From: an uncultured Robinsoniella sp.
Lineage (GTDB): Bacteria; Bacillota; Clostridia; Lachnospirales; Lachnospiraceae
NCBI GenBank assembly: GCA_900540475.1
Contig: UQGG01000028.1
Span: 1-64,000, forward strand
Length of the DNA stretch: 64,000 nt
Direction of reading: 5' to 3'
Below, piece after piece: positions 26,331 through 34,302 of the stretch. A model generated the notes under the pieces. The model worked only from the letters and a program-made list of their open reading frames with translations, made no database searches and was not told the DNA's origin. Position 1 is the stretch's first letter; every line of letters begins with the position of its first letter. Position numbers and translations under genes: made by a program.

Positions 26331-27417
26331 GATCATTATCTATATTATGGTATTTTTCGCCGCATTAGGCGCGTTAGACCGGATTATCGGCAACCGGTTT
26401 GGCCTGGGAGAAAAATTTGAAGAAGGTATTATGGCGATTGGCGCCCTGGCAGTATCCATGGTGGGTATTATTGCACTGGCACCGGTGATTGCCAATCTGT
26501 TAAAACCGGTTATTGTACCGCTGTTTGGATTTCTGGGTGCTGACCCGGCTATGTTTGCAGGATCGATCCTGGCAAATGATATGGGAGGGGCGCCCCTTGC
26601 CGAAGCGTTAGCCCTGGATCCCAATGCAGGAAATTTTGGAGGGTTGATTGTTGGGGCGATGTTAGGACCTACAATTGTATTTACCATTCCGGTTGCCCTT
26701 GGTATTATTGAAGAATCAGACCGGAAATATCTGGCGACAGGTGTTCTGGCTGGTGTGATTACCATTCCCATCGGTTCCTTTGTAGGAGGGCTGGTTGCAG
26801 GATATTCTATTGGAATGGTACTGCGTAATCTGATTCCGATTATTATCTTTGCACTGCTGATTGCGCTGGGACTCTGGAAGTTTGAAAATGCCATGGTCAA
26901 AGGATTTACTTATTTTGGTAAATTCGTTGTGGCGGTTATTACCCTTGGTCTGGGTGTGGGCATTATAGAGCAGCTGACGGGTATCGTACTGATCAAAGGA
27001 ATGAATCCTCTGAGTGAAGGATTTACCGTAGTTGCAGATATTGCAATTGTTCTTGCCGGTGCGTTCCCACTGGTTTATGTGATTACGAAGGTATTCAAAA
27101 AGCCGCTGATGAAGCTTGGAAAAGTTCTGGGGATGAATGATATTGCGGCAGCAGGCCTGGTCGCCAGCCTTGCAAACAGTATCCCCATGTTTGGTATGAT
27201 GAAAGATATGGATAACCGGGGCAAGATCTTAAACGTGGCATTTGCCGTTTCAGCAGCCTTCGTTTTCGGTGACCATCTTGGCTTCACTGCCGGATTTAAT
27301 TCATCGATGATTTTCCCGATGATTATTGGAAAACTGGTGGGGGGTATCACGGCAGTGATTGTAGCTTTATTTATTGCTAACCGAACCTTGAAAGAGGACC
27401 ACACAGAACGTGCTTAG
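26317..27417 (+). CDS. eutH: Ethanolamine transporter EutH
   Basis: This 366-residue polytopic membrane protein of the EutH family has about ten membrane segments. Conserved blocks are ALDRIIGNRFGLGEKFEEGIMA, SILANDMGGAPLAEALA, ANSIPMFGMMKDMDNRGKILN and FVFGDHLGFTAGF. It imports protonated ethanolamine. It is shorter than the enterobacterial protein (about 408 residues), as is usual in Firmicutes. The start at 26317 follows GGAGGTG. Confidence 0.95.
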   Translation: MGINEIIIYIMVFFAALGALDRIIGNRFGLGEKFEEGIMAIGALAVSMVGIIALAPVIANLLKPVIVPLFGFLGADPAMFAGSILANDMGGAPLAEALALDPNAGNFGGLIVGAMLGPTIVFTIPVALGIIEESDRKYLATGVLAGVITIPIGSFVGGLVAGYSIGMVLRNLIPIIIFALLIALGLWKFENAMVKGFTYFGKFVVAVITLGLGVGIIEQLTGIVLIKGMNPLSEGFTVVADIAIVLAGAFPLVYVITKVFKKPLMKLGKVLGMNDIAAAGLVASLANSIPMFGMMKDMDNRGKILNVAFAVSAAFVFGDHLGFTAGFNSSMIFPMIIGKLVGGITAVIVALFIANRTLKEDHTERA

Positions 27418-27459
27418 GGTTTCAAACAGTTACGAAATGATAGAAGGAGAATGCCGTCA

Positions 27460-27924
27460 ATGGATATTAATAAAGAATCAATCGAGCAGATGATTGCCCA
27501 GATTCTGGCTGAAAAGTTAGGGCAGATGGGGCAGCTGTCAGGCGATAACAAGAAGCAGACTGCCGGAAACATCATTAAGGTGAAGGTACCGGATATTAAA
27601 ACAGAACCCTCAGACCGCCTTGATACCGGCAAAGCAGCCGACCAGGTTTATACACATGATCTGTTTACCTTATCAGAAAGTCCCAGACTTGGATGCGGAA
27701 TTATGGAGATGGAGAAAACCACTTTTGACTGGACACTGAACTACGATGAGATCGACTATGTGATCGAAGGTTCTCTTACGATTATAGCCAATGGAAAAAG
27801 TGTAACGGCGGGACCGGGTGAAATAATACTCATCCCTAAAGGTTCTAAGATTCAGTTCTCTGTGCTTACAAGCGCAAGATTCCTGTATGTGACCTATCCG
27901 GCGGATTGGGCAGAACAGGGTTGA
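27460..27924 (+). CDS. eutQ: Ethanolamine utilization cupin EutQ
   Basis: This 154-residue protein has a C-terminal cupin (YDEIDYVIEGSLTIIANGKSVTAGPGEIILIPKGSKI) and an N-terminal amphipathic helix (DINKESIEQMIAQILAEKLG). EutQ of Salmonella has been linked to acetate kinase activity and compartment assembly. This version is shorter than the roughly 230-residue enterobacterial protein. The ATG at 27460 has AAGGAG about ten bases upstream; an ATG at 27451 directly abuts that site. Confidence 0.88.
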   Translation: MDINKESIEQMIAQILAEKLGQMGQLSGDNKKQTAGNIIKVKVPDIKTEPSDRLDTGKAADQVYTHDLFTLSESPRLGCGIMEMEKTTFDWTLNYDEIDYVIEGSLTIIANGKSVTAGPGEIILIPKGSKIQFSVLTSARFLYVTYPADWAEQG

Positions 27925-27930
27925 ACAGGC

Positions 27931-28560
27931 GTGAGAATGGACCAGAGAGACATATTTCTGGAAATGCAGACCCACCTGATAGAGGATGAAAATCCTTCCG
28001 TTTATTTGAATGAAATGCATGAAAAAGGGCTGTTTCGGGAGTATCCCTTTCAAATGCTTCATAAAATGCGGGATACAGAACAGTCCCCCATATATCACCC
28101 GGAAGGCAATGTATGGATTCATACCATGCAGGTTATTGATGTGGCGGCAAAAGTAAAAAAGCGGAGCCGGGATCCACGGGTATTTATGTGGGCTGCACTG
28201 CTTCATGACATCGGAAAACCGGCTGTTACAAAGATGAGAAAGGGTAGAATTACTTCCTATAATCATGACCAGGAAGGTGAGAAACTGGCGAGGGATTTTC
28301 TATCTTATTTCCTGGAAGATAAAACATTCATCGAAAAAGTATGCGGATTAGTACGTTATCATATGCAGATCTTATTTGTAGTGAAAGGACAGCCGTATGC
28401 AGATTTAAAAGGAATGAAAAAGAGGACAGACCTGCAGGAAGTGGCTCTTTTGGGATTGTGTGACCGGTTGGGAAGGGATACGCAAAACAAAGAAGAGGAA
28501 GAAAAAAATATCATGCTTTTTATTCAGAAGTGCAATGAACAGGGCAGTATTTCCGGATAA
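27931..28560 (+). CDS. HD-domain hydrolase at the end of the eut operon
   Basis: This 209-residue protein has an HD metal-binding signature: H in NVWIHTMQVID, HD in ALLHDIGKPAV and a later H in VRYHMQILF. It resembles the HD part of CCA-adding enzymes and other phosphohydrolases, without a nucleotidyltransferase domain. It starts with GTG at 27931 or ATG at 27937, six bases after eutQ, so it is probably co-transcribed. The substrate and its connection with ethanolamine are unknown. Confidence 0.7.
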   Translation: MRMDQRDIFLEMQTHLIEDENPSVYLNEMHEKGLFREYPFQMLHKMRDTEQSPIYHPEGNVWIHTMQVIDVAAKVKKRSRDPRVFMWAALLHDIGKPAVTKMRKGRITSYNHDQEGEKLARDFLSYFLEDKTFIEKVCGLVRYHMQILFVVKGQPYADLKGMKKRTDLQEVALLGLCDRLGRDTQNKEEEEKNIMLFIQKCNEQGSISG

Positions 28561-28576
28561 CAGGTAAATCTTATTT

Positions 28577-28630
28577 TTATTCCGGCTGGTACTGCATTTG
28601 GTTTCTAGCCGAATGCAGTATTGGTACCGG
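28577..28630 (+). terminator. Long hairpin after the eut operon
   Basis: The stem CCGG..GTACTGCATTTGG pairs with CCGAATGCAGTATTGGTACCGG, giving a strong hairpin. No T-tract follows directly. It lies just downstream of the HD gene and may stabilise or help terminate the eut transcript. Confidence 0.55.
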
Positions 28631-28655
28631 TTTAAATATACAAAAAGAAATCAGG

Positions 28656-28697
28656 AGGTGTACCGTGCAGACTTTTTATGTGCGGTACACCTTTTAT
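28656..28697 (+). terminator. Terminator between eut operon and LacI gene
   Basis: A perfect ten-pair stem (AGGTGTACCG with CGGTACACCT) is followed by TTTTATAAT. It is the most convincing terminator of the eut operon. Confidence 0.8.
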
Positions 28698-28726
28698 AAT
28701 AAGTAAGATATTTTTTACTTTGTGTG

Positions 28727-28755
28727 TTGACAAACAGGATGAGCAAAGGTACAAT
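28727..28755 (+). promoter_or_regulatory. SigA promoter of the second LacI gene
   Basis: TTGACA and TACAAT are separated by 17 bases. It lies about 105 bases before the LacI start codon. The leader between them is AT-rich with partial palindromes (AATTTAAATTTGTTTAAAAATTT) that could be an autoregulatory operator. Confidence 0.8.
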
Positions 28756-28860
28756 AATTTAAAAGAATTTAAATTTGTTTAAAAATTTTAAGGGCTATTA
28801 TAAATCAGCTTAAGCTATTTCTTTTAATGAAATGCGCATTTTGCGTCACAGGAGGTATTT

Positions 28861-29877
28861 ATGAGGATAAAAGCTAAGGATATTGCAAAGGATCTGGGGC
28901 TTTCAACGGCTACGGTTTCCCTGGCAATTAACAACCGTCCGGGGGTAAATGAGGATACCAGAAGGCGGGTATTGGAATACCTGGAGAGTAAGACTGCAGA
29001 GGATGAGGTATCCGGGGGAAATGAAAAAATTATCCGTATGCTTGCATTTCTGGAAGACAGGCCATATTGGGACAGCTCGGAGAATACCAGAACTTACATA
29101 ACATTTGAACAGGCGTCCAGGAGGGCGCGGGAATGCGGCTATAAAATGGATCTGGTAACAGTGATCCGGGGTAAGGATGATATGGGCAGTTTTCTGGAAG
29201 AATGTATCCGTGACAATGTGGCAGGAGTATATGTAAATGCGGCTTATATGGAAGAGGAAGATTATGCCTGCTTCCGAAATTTTAAAAAGCCCTTTGTTGT
29301 ATGTGACCAGGATTTTAATGATCTCCATACGGACAATATTATGCTGAACAATCATCAGGGGGTTTTCATGGGTCTGGACTATCTCTATGAGAACGGGCAT
29401 CGTGATATCCTTTATTTTCGCAATACAAATAATTTTTACAATATGTATGAGCGCCGGGAAGCTTTTAACCGGTTTATGGAGAAAAAGGGACTGCAGAGCA
29501 GGAGAAATGAAAGAATTGTGGATATCGGTGGCGGAACCCAGGAAGCATTTGAAGGGATGCAGCGTTATATTGAAGATAAAAAGCATATCCCAACGGCGAT
29601 CTTTGCCGAAAATTATGAGGTTACTATTGGAATCAGCAAAGCCCTGGAGAATAACGGATATAAAATACCGGATGATATTTCAGTTGTGGGGTTTGATACC
29701 ATTCCAGATACTGCTCTGATGGATTATCAGCCCACCTGCATCTGTGCATTGCATGACAGAAAGGCTTATGTATCCATTGGCAGGCTTCTGGAACGCATCG
29801 AAGGGGATGTGGAAGAATCCGTAAAGATCTACGTAAATACAGAGCTGATCATCGGAGACAGCGTCCGCAGCATATGA
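28861..29877 (+). CDS. LacI-family transcriptional regulator
   Basis: This 338-residue protein has a LacI helix-turn-helix at the N-terminus (IKAKDIAKDLGLSTATVSLA, with NNRPGVNEDTRRRV) and a sugar-binding-protein-like sensor domain (MLNNHQGVFMGLDYLYENGH, DDISVVGFDTIPDT). It has its own promoter and AGGAGGT ribosome site. It lies directly after the eut operon but is separated by terminators, and its target genes cannot be assigned from sequence. Confidence 0.87.
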   Translation: MRIKAKDIAKDLGLSTATVSLAINNRPGVNEDTRRRVLEYLESKTAEDEVSGGNEKIIRMLAFLEDRPYWDSSENTRTYITFEQASRRARECGYKMDLVTVIRGKDDMGSFLEECIRDNVAGVYVNAAYMEEEDYACFRNFKKPFVVCDQDFNDLHTDNIMLNNHQGVFMGLDYLYENGHRDILYFRNTNNFYNMYERREAFNRFMEKKGLQSRRNERIVDIGGGTQEAFEGMQRYIEDKKHIPTAIFAENYEVTIGISKALENNGYKIPDDISVVGFDTIPDTALMDYQPTCICALHDRKAYVSIGRLLERIEGDVEESVKIYVNTELIIGDSVRSI

Positions 29878-29958
29878 TCTGCGGAGCAGGAGTTTTGTAT
29901 TGACAGATGATATAAAGTATAGTAGTATAAAATATAGCAGAAAGTAGAGGAAGGGAAA

Positions 29959-30501
29959 ATGGCAGCAATAGACCTGATCGTATTAGGAATGATAAAACAG
30001 ACCCCGCAGAGCGCTTATGATCTGCAGAAAAATGTGGAATACCGGAATATTTCCAGATGGGTAAAAATCAGCACACCATCCATATACAAGAAAGTAGTTC
30101 AGATGGAGGAAAAAGGCTATATCAAAGGAAAGGTAACGAAGGATGGTAAGATGCCGGAGAAATCTGTATATGAGATTACGCCTGAAGGTGACGTGTATTT
30201 TGAAAAACTGATGGAAAAAACGGCAATGCAGTCGGTAAGTATTTTTCTGGATTTTAATGCTGTTATTATGAACCTGGATTTTCTGGAATCTGCGAAAAGA
30301 GAAGAATTACTGGAGCATATCCGGGAAGGAATCTCAGACCTGAAAACGGTAATAGGAGAAAATACCAATAAGAGAACCCATATTCCAATGACAGGTCAAA
30401 CAATATTGGAACAACAGTATCTGATGGCATCTTCCATGGAAGATTGGATTTTAAAATTCATGAGTGAGTATCTGGGGCGTGCAGATGACAGGAATGAATG
30501 A
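29959..30501 (+). CDS. PadR-family transcriptional regulator
   Basis: This 180-residue protein has the PadR winged helix (IDLIVLGMIKQTPQSAYDLQK, SRWVKISTPSIYKKVVQMEEKGYIKG, KSVYEITPEGDVYFEKLM) and a C-terminal helical dimerisation region, as in AphA-like PadR members. TTGACA with TAGTAT 17 bases apart lies just upstream (29900-29928), overlapping an imperfect ATACT/AGTAT-type symmetry that may be autoregulatory. It is followed by a DUF3795 gene. Confidence 0.85.
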   Translation: MAAIDLIVLGMIKQTPQSAYDLQKNVEYRNISRWVKISTPSIYKKVVQMEEKGYIKGKVTKDGKMPEKSVYEITPEGDVYFEKLMEKTAMQSVSIFLDFNAVIMNLDFLESAKREELLEHIREGISDLKTVIGENTNKRTHIPMTGQTILEQQYLMASSMEDWILKFMSEYLGRADDRNE

Positions 30502-30544
30502 TCAAATAAGCATAGTATTGTAAGTACAAAGGAGGTAATCTAAA

Positions 30545-30802
30545 ATGCATGAATCAAGATGTGGTGTCTGCTGTAATTCCTGTGAAAGAAAGGATAAAGT
30601 GGGATGCAGGGGGTGTTTGAATATGGAAGGGCCTTTCTGGGGCGGAACCTGCGGGGTAAAGAGCTGCTGTGAGAAAAATAAATATGACCACTGCGGCGTC
30701 TGTCCGGATTTCCCATGTGATATGTTATCCAACATGGGAAAAGAGGAAGGATTTGACCCTTCCGTAAGACTGGACAAATGCAGAGAGTGGCAAGGTCAAT
30801 GA
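30545..30802 (+). CDS. Small Cys-rich DUF3795 protein
   Basis: This 85-residue protein has twelve cysteines in paired motifs (CGVCCNSC, CRGC, CGVKSCC, CGVCPDFPC) typical of DUF3795, which probably binds metal or an iron-sulfur cluster. The function is unknown. AAGGAGGT precedes the ATG. It converges on msrAB. Confidence 0.8.
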   Translation: MHESRCGVCCNSCERKDKVGCRGCLNMEGPFWGGTCGVKSCCEKNKYDHCGVCPDFPCDMLSNMGKEEGFDPSVRLDKCREWQGQ

Positions 30803-30810
30803 TCATTTCC

Positions 30811-31791
30811 CTATGGTTCCAGTAATTCCAGATAATCCCCATATCCCATTTGCTCCATCTGGGAGCGGGGAATAAACTTCAGGGAGGCGCTGTTGATACA
30901 ATAGCGGAGCCCGCCTTTTTCTTGGGGACCGTCAGGAAATACATGTCCCAGATGGGAATCGGATGACTTGCTTCTAACCTCGGTACGGAACATACCGTGG
31001 GAAGTATCTTTTATTTCATCAAGGCTATAACCCTTAAGCGGCTTGGAAAAGCTGGGCCAGCCACAGCCGGATTCGAATTTATCCGCAGAAAGAAACAGCG
31101 GTTCTCCGGTGATGATATCTACATAGATACCGGGCTCAAAGTGATCCCAGTATTCATTTTGAAAGGGAGGTTCCGTGGCATTATGCTGCGTGACTTCATA
31201 TTGCCGGGGTGTCAGCTTTTCTTTCAGAACAGCTGGCTCCGGCTTTTTATAGCGCTTGTTCTCTTCCGACTGCCGGTCTGATTTTGCTGTGGCAGCCATT
31301 TGAAACAGTGCAGGATTAATATGACAGTATCCTCCGGGATGGTTGTCCAGATATTTCTGGTGATACTCTTCAGCCCGGTAATAGTTTAAAAGGGGCTTGC
31401 ATTCCACGGCCAGAGGCTTGCGGTATTGTGATGCCAGATCAGCCAGAGATTGTTCAATGATTATGCGGTCATCGTCGCTGGTGTAGTAGATTCCGGTGCG
31501 GTACTGGGTCCCGAAATCATTGCCCTGGCGGTTGACACTTGTGGGATCAATGGTTTTATAAAACAGCTCCAGTAAAAAGGAAAGAGGCGTAAGGGACGGA
31601 TTGTAGACAACATGTACTGCTTCCGCGAATCCGGTGTCGCTGTGGCATACGTCCTGGTAAGTGGGATGCTCTACATTTCCGTTTGCATATCCGGTATCCG
31701 TTGATAATACTCCGGGAATACAGCTGAAATATTTTTCGGTGCCCCAGAAACACCCTCCTGCGAAATAGATTTCTGATTTTGTTTGGTTCAT
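30811..31791 (-). CDS. msrAB: Bifunctional peptide-methionine sulfoxide reductase MsrAB
   Basis: This 326-residue fusion repairs oxidised methionine. The N-terminal MsrA domain has the catalytic GCFWG (residues 13-17), DTGYANG and [15 protein letters not shown]. The C-terminal MsrB domain has [23 protein letters not shown] and RYCINSASL, with the catalytic Cys in the last. The CxxC zinc pairs of some MsrB proteins are absent. GGAGG lies nine bases before the ATG. The order A-B is common in Firmicutes. Confidence 0.95.
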   Translation of the reverse strand: MNQTKSEIYFAGGCFWGTEKYFSCIPGVLSTDTGYANGNVEHPTYQDVCHSDTGFAEAVHVVYNPSLTPLSFLLELFYKTIDPTSVNRQGNDFGTQYRTGIYYTSDDDRIIIEQSLADLASQYRKPLAVECKPLLNYYRAEEYHQKYLDNHPGGYCHINPALFQMAATAKSDRQSEENKRYKKPEPAVLKEKLTPRQYEVTQHNATEPPFQNEYWDHFEPGIYVDIITGEPLFLSADKFESGCGWPSFSKPLKGYSLDEIKDTSHGMFRTEVRSKSSDSHLGHVFPDGPQEKGGLRYCINSASLKFIPRSQMEQMGYGDYLELLEP

Positions 31792-31941
31792 ATGAAAGGA
31801 CCTCCTTTTTTGATAAATACAATAAATACAGACAAGTTGTAAATATTAGTATGGCAGATTCTGTCGGTAAATATTATGGTATTTTAAAAATGAGTGGCTG
31901 GATAACACGATTTTAATTACGATTCGGAGTGCGTTACCCTA

Positions 31942-31970
31942 TTGATTTTTTCACTGGATTCGCATATAAT
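31942..31970 (+). promoter_or_regulatory. Promoter of the leader/CorC-type transporter unit
   Basis: TTGATT and TATAAT are separated by 17 bases. The predicted start lies near 31977, giving a leader of about 410 bases before the transporter start codon. The leader begins AT-rich and contains two ACAACAACATTT direct repeats (about 32028-32055), an unstructured stretch just before a strong ribosome site. Confidence 0.75.
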
Positions 31971-32084
31971 ATATTTAATAATTACGGCATGTAAGCATTA
32001 TAGCATATAAAAATAAATATATAAATTACAACAACATTTCAATCACAACAACATTTTCAGAAGATTTCAGGAGAGGGAAAAACG

Positions 32085-32189
32085 ATGGACGACGCCGATA
32101 GCGACGCTGACCGACCTTTATTTTATTATTTTAATCGGTTTACAAATAAATATAATGAAGATAAATTGAGACATAACCTGTATTTATAA
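32085..32189 (+). CDS. Acidic, proline-containing leader peptide (34 aa)
   Basis: The reading frame starts with ATG after AGGAGAGGG at ideal spacing. Residues 2-11 read DDADSDADRP, with five Asp in nine residues ending in Arg-Pro, followed by an aromatic and basic tail (PLFYYFNRFTNKYNEDKLRH, then NLYL). The acidic codons are GC-rich in an AT-rich leader. The last six codons form the 5' arm of an intrinsic terminator, and the stop codon lies in the terminator loop. This is the architecture of a transcription-attenuation leader peptide. Acidic/proline N-termini that destabilise the ribosome at low Mg2+ are known for E. coli MgtL, so a Mg2+-responsive role ahead of a CorC/CNNM transporter is inferred here. 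It has not been described for this family as far as I know. Confidence 0.65.
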   Translation: MDDADSDADRPLFYYFNRFTNKYNEDKLRHNLYL

Positions 32190-32209
32190 AGTACAGGCTA
32201 TGTCTTTTT
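32169..32209 (+). terminator. Attenuator terminator overlapping the leader peptide
   Basis: A fourteen-pair stem with one mismatch (AGACATAACCTGTA with TACAGGCTATGTCT) closes a nine-base loop and runs into TTTTT. The upstream arm is coding sequence of the leader peptide, so a translating ribosome would prevent its formation. It lies 180 bases before the transporter start codon. Confidence 0.85.
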
Positions 32210-32388
32210 GTGTATTTTTATAAGATTATGGCGGAAAGGATGGGATATTTATGGAGGATTCAGGAAATGATGATCATTGTACCATCGGATATCAAATTGT
32301 TCAATTAGAGTAGTGTTCTGTTTGGTGAGAAAGCAATTTACAAACAGGACCAGGAACAAGGAACATATCTGAAGGAGGATATTTTTAA

Positions 32389-33621
32389 ATGGATAGTAAC
32401 AGTGTGTCACTTATAATTATTGTAGTTTGTATCATGATGTCTGCGTATTTTTCAGCTACGGAAACGGCGTTTTCCAGCCTGAACCGCATTCGGATTAAAA
32501 ATATGGCGGAAAAAGGGAACAAAAAGGCAGCGCTGGTGTTGAAGCTGTCACAGGATTATGACCGTCTGTTATCTACAATTTTAATTGGAAATAATATTGT
32601 AAATATAGCATCGGCTTCACTTGCCACGGTGCTTTTTGTGAAATTACTGGGGGAAGATCTGGGTGCCAGTATATCTACGATTGTTACCACGATTGTGGTT
32701 TTAATCTTTGGTGAAGTTTCCCCGAAGAGTATTGCAAAAGAGTCGCCGGAAAAGTTCGCTATGTTTTCCGTTACCATATTAAATTGTTTTGTCTGGATTC
32801 TGACGCCGTTTAATTTTCTCTTCCGCCAGTGGAAGAAACTGCTGTCAAGGCTGTTTAAGAATTCAGAGGACAGAACCATTACAGAGGAAGAACTGTTGAC
32901 GATTGTGGACGAAGCAGAGCAGGAAGGCGGCATCGACGAACAGGAAAGCACACTTATACGAAGCGCCATTGAATTTACAGAAATAGAAGCAATTGATATC
33001 TTCACGCCCAGAGTGGATGTGGTTGGCATCTCACTGGATGCAGATAAGGATGAGATTGCAGAGGTTTTTGCAAGAACAGGATATTCCAGGCTTCCGGTTT
33101 ATGATGAAGACATTGACCACATTGAGGGAATTGTTTATCAGAAGGATTTCCACAATCATATTTACAATACGAAAGAGGAACTGTCTACCATTATCCGACC
33201 GGCGCTATATACCACTAAGAGTAAGAAAATCGGTATTCTGCTCAAGGAACTGCAGGCAGCGAAATCCCACATTGCAGTTGTAATTGATGAATTTGGCGGA
33301 ACGGTTGGAATTGTAACGCTGGAAGATATTTTAGAAGAGCTGGTTGGTGAAATATGGGATGAACACGACAAAGTTGTTCATGAAATGGAACAGACCGGGG
33401 AGGATGAATATACGGTAATCGGCTGTATGAATGTGGAAAAACTGTTTGAAGAACTGGATATGGAACAGGAATTTGAAGTGGTGTCAGTCAGCGGCTGGGT
33501 AATGGAGGAACTGGATCGTATTCCAAAAGAAGGAGACCGTTTTTCCTATAAAAATCTGGAAATAACCGTACTTCAGATGAAGGAAAGGCGGGTTGAAAAG
33601 GTCCGGGTTAAGAAAATATAG
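32389..33621 (+). CDS. CorC/HlyC-type (CNNM) ion transporter with CBS domains
   Basis: This 410-residue protein has an N-terminal CNNM/DUF21 membrane domain (SAYFSATETAFSSLNRIRIK, LSTILIGNNIVNIASAS, FGEVSPKSIAKESPE). A tandem CBS module follows (FTPRVDVVGISLDAD, YSRLPVYDEDIDHIEGIVYQ, HIAVVIDEFGGTVGIVTLED) and then a C-terminal CorC_HlyC domain (GWVMEELDRIPKEGDRFSY). Bacterial homologues are implicated in Mg2+ export or Na+-coupled Mg2+ transport (CorC, MpfA). GAAGGAGG precedes the ATG. The long leader with an attenuator strongly suggests regulated expression. Confidence 0.9.
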   Translation: MDSNSVSLIIIVVCIMMSAYFSATETAFSSLNRIRIKNMAEKGNKKAALVLKLSQDYDRLLSTILIGNNIVNIASASLATVLFVKLLGEDLGASISTIVTTIVVLIFGEVSPKSIAKESPEKFAMFSVTILNCFVWILTPFNFLFRQWKKLLSRLFKNSEDRTITEEELLTIVDEAEQEGGIDEQESTLIRSAIEFTEIEAIDIFTPRVDVVGISLDADKDEIAEVFARTGYSRLPVYDEDIDHIEGIVYQKDFHNHIYNTKEELSTIIRPALYTTKSKKIGILLKELQAAKSHIAVVIDEFGGTVGIVTLEDILEELVGEIWDEHDKVVHEMEQTGEDEYTVIGCMNVEKLFEELDMEQEFEVVSVSGWVMEELDRIPKEGDRFSYKNLEITVLQMKERRVEKVRVKKI

Positions 33622-33637
33622 AAGGTGAGGCTTCCAG

Positions 33638-34228
33638 ATGTGCGGAAGATATTATGTGGACGATGATACAATAAGGGAAATAGAAAAAATAGTCCGACAT
33701 GTTGAGGAGAATCTCTGTAGGGAATCTGGAACCGGGGATATCTTCCCCACATCCAGGGCGCCTGTGATTGTTGGAAAGGAAGCCGAGTTTGCGGAAGAAC
33801 TTTTTGGCTGGGGATTTCCCGGGTTTGATAAAAAGGGTGTCATCTTTAATGCCAGGGCGGAGACGGCTTTGGAAAAGCGGATGTTTCGGGATAGTATTCT
33901 GGTCAGAAGATGTGTGGTTCCAGCCAGGCATTTTTATGAATGGGATGCACATAAGAATAAATATACCTTTCATCGGGAGGATGGAAAAATTTTGTTCCTT
34001 GCAGGATTCTATAATCTGTATGACGGGCAGGAACGCTTTGTGATCCTGACTACCGATGCCAATGAGACAATGATGTCCGTACACAACCGGATGCCTCTGA
34101 TTCTGGAAAGAGAAGAGATCGGAGACTGGATCTTCGATGATTTCCGGGCAAAGGAAATCCTGCATCAGGTTCCGGCGCGTTTAAAAGGAAGTTCGGAGTA
34201 CGTGCAGCAGACCTTGGATTTTGGATAG
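33638..34228 (+). CDS. HMCES/YedK-type abasic-site protein (SRAP domain)
   Basis: This 196-residue SRAP-domain protein forms a protective covalent link with abasic sites in single-stranded DNA. The catalytic Cys is residue 2 (MCGRYY). Other active-site blocks are FNARAETA, HFYEWDAH and SVHNRMPLIL. It lies 16 bases after the transporter gene and just upstream of a Y-family polymerase with a LexA box, a typical DNA-damage context. Confidence 0.92.
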   Translation: MCGRYYVDDDTIREIEKIVRHVEENLCRESGTGDIFPTSRAPVIVGKEAEFAEELFGWGFPGFDKKGVIFNARAETALEKRMFRDSILVRRCVVPARHFYEWDAHKNKYTFHREDGKILFLAGFYNLYDGQERFVILTTDANETMMSVHNRMPLILEREEIGDWIFDDFRAKEILHQVPARLKGSSEYVQQTLDFG

Positions 34229-34288
34229 ATTTTCCATGAATTACCTGTTTACTTACTGTTTCTATTCTTATAAGATAAAAACAGGAGG

Positions 34289-34302
34289 CGAACATATGTT
34301 TG
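34289..34302. promoter_or_regulatory. LexA (SOS) box over the polymerase start codon
   Basis: CGAACATATGTTTG matches the Gram-positive LexA consensus CGAACRNRYGTTYC at all positions except the last. The ATG of the polymerase is inside the palindrome. Binding there would block transcript elongation or initiation from a nearby promoter. Confidence 0.7.

Noticed and set aside
26340..26900. 186-codon antisense frame inside eutH
   Set aside because: It is a shadow of the hydrophobic coding sequence on the other strand, of low complexity and without a start signal.
32000..32388. M-box or other known Mg2+/Mn2+ riboswitch before the CorC-type gene
   Set aside because: None of the conserved M-box or yybP-ykoY segments could be found; the leader-peptide attenuator explains the layout better.
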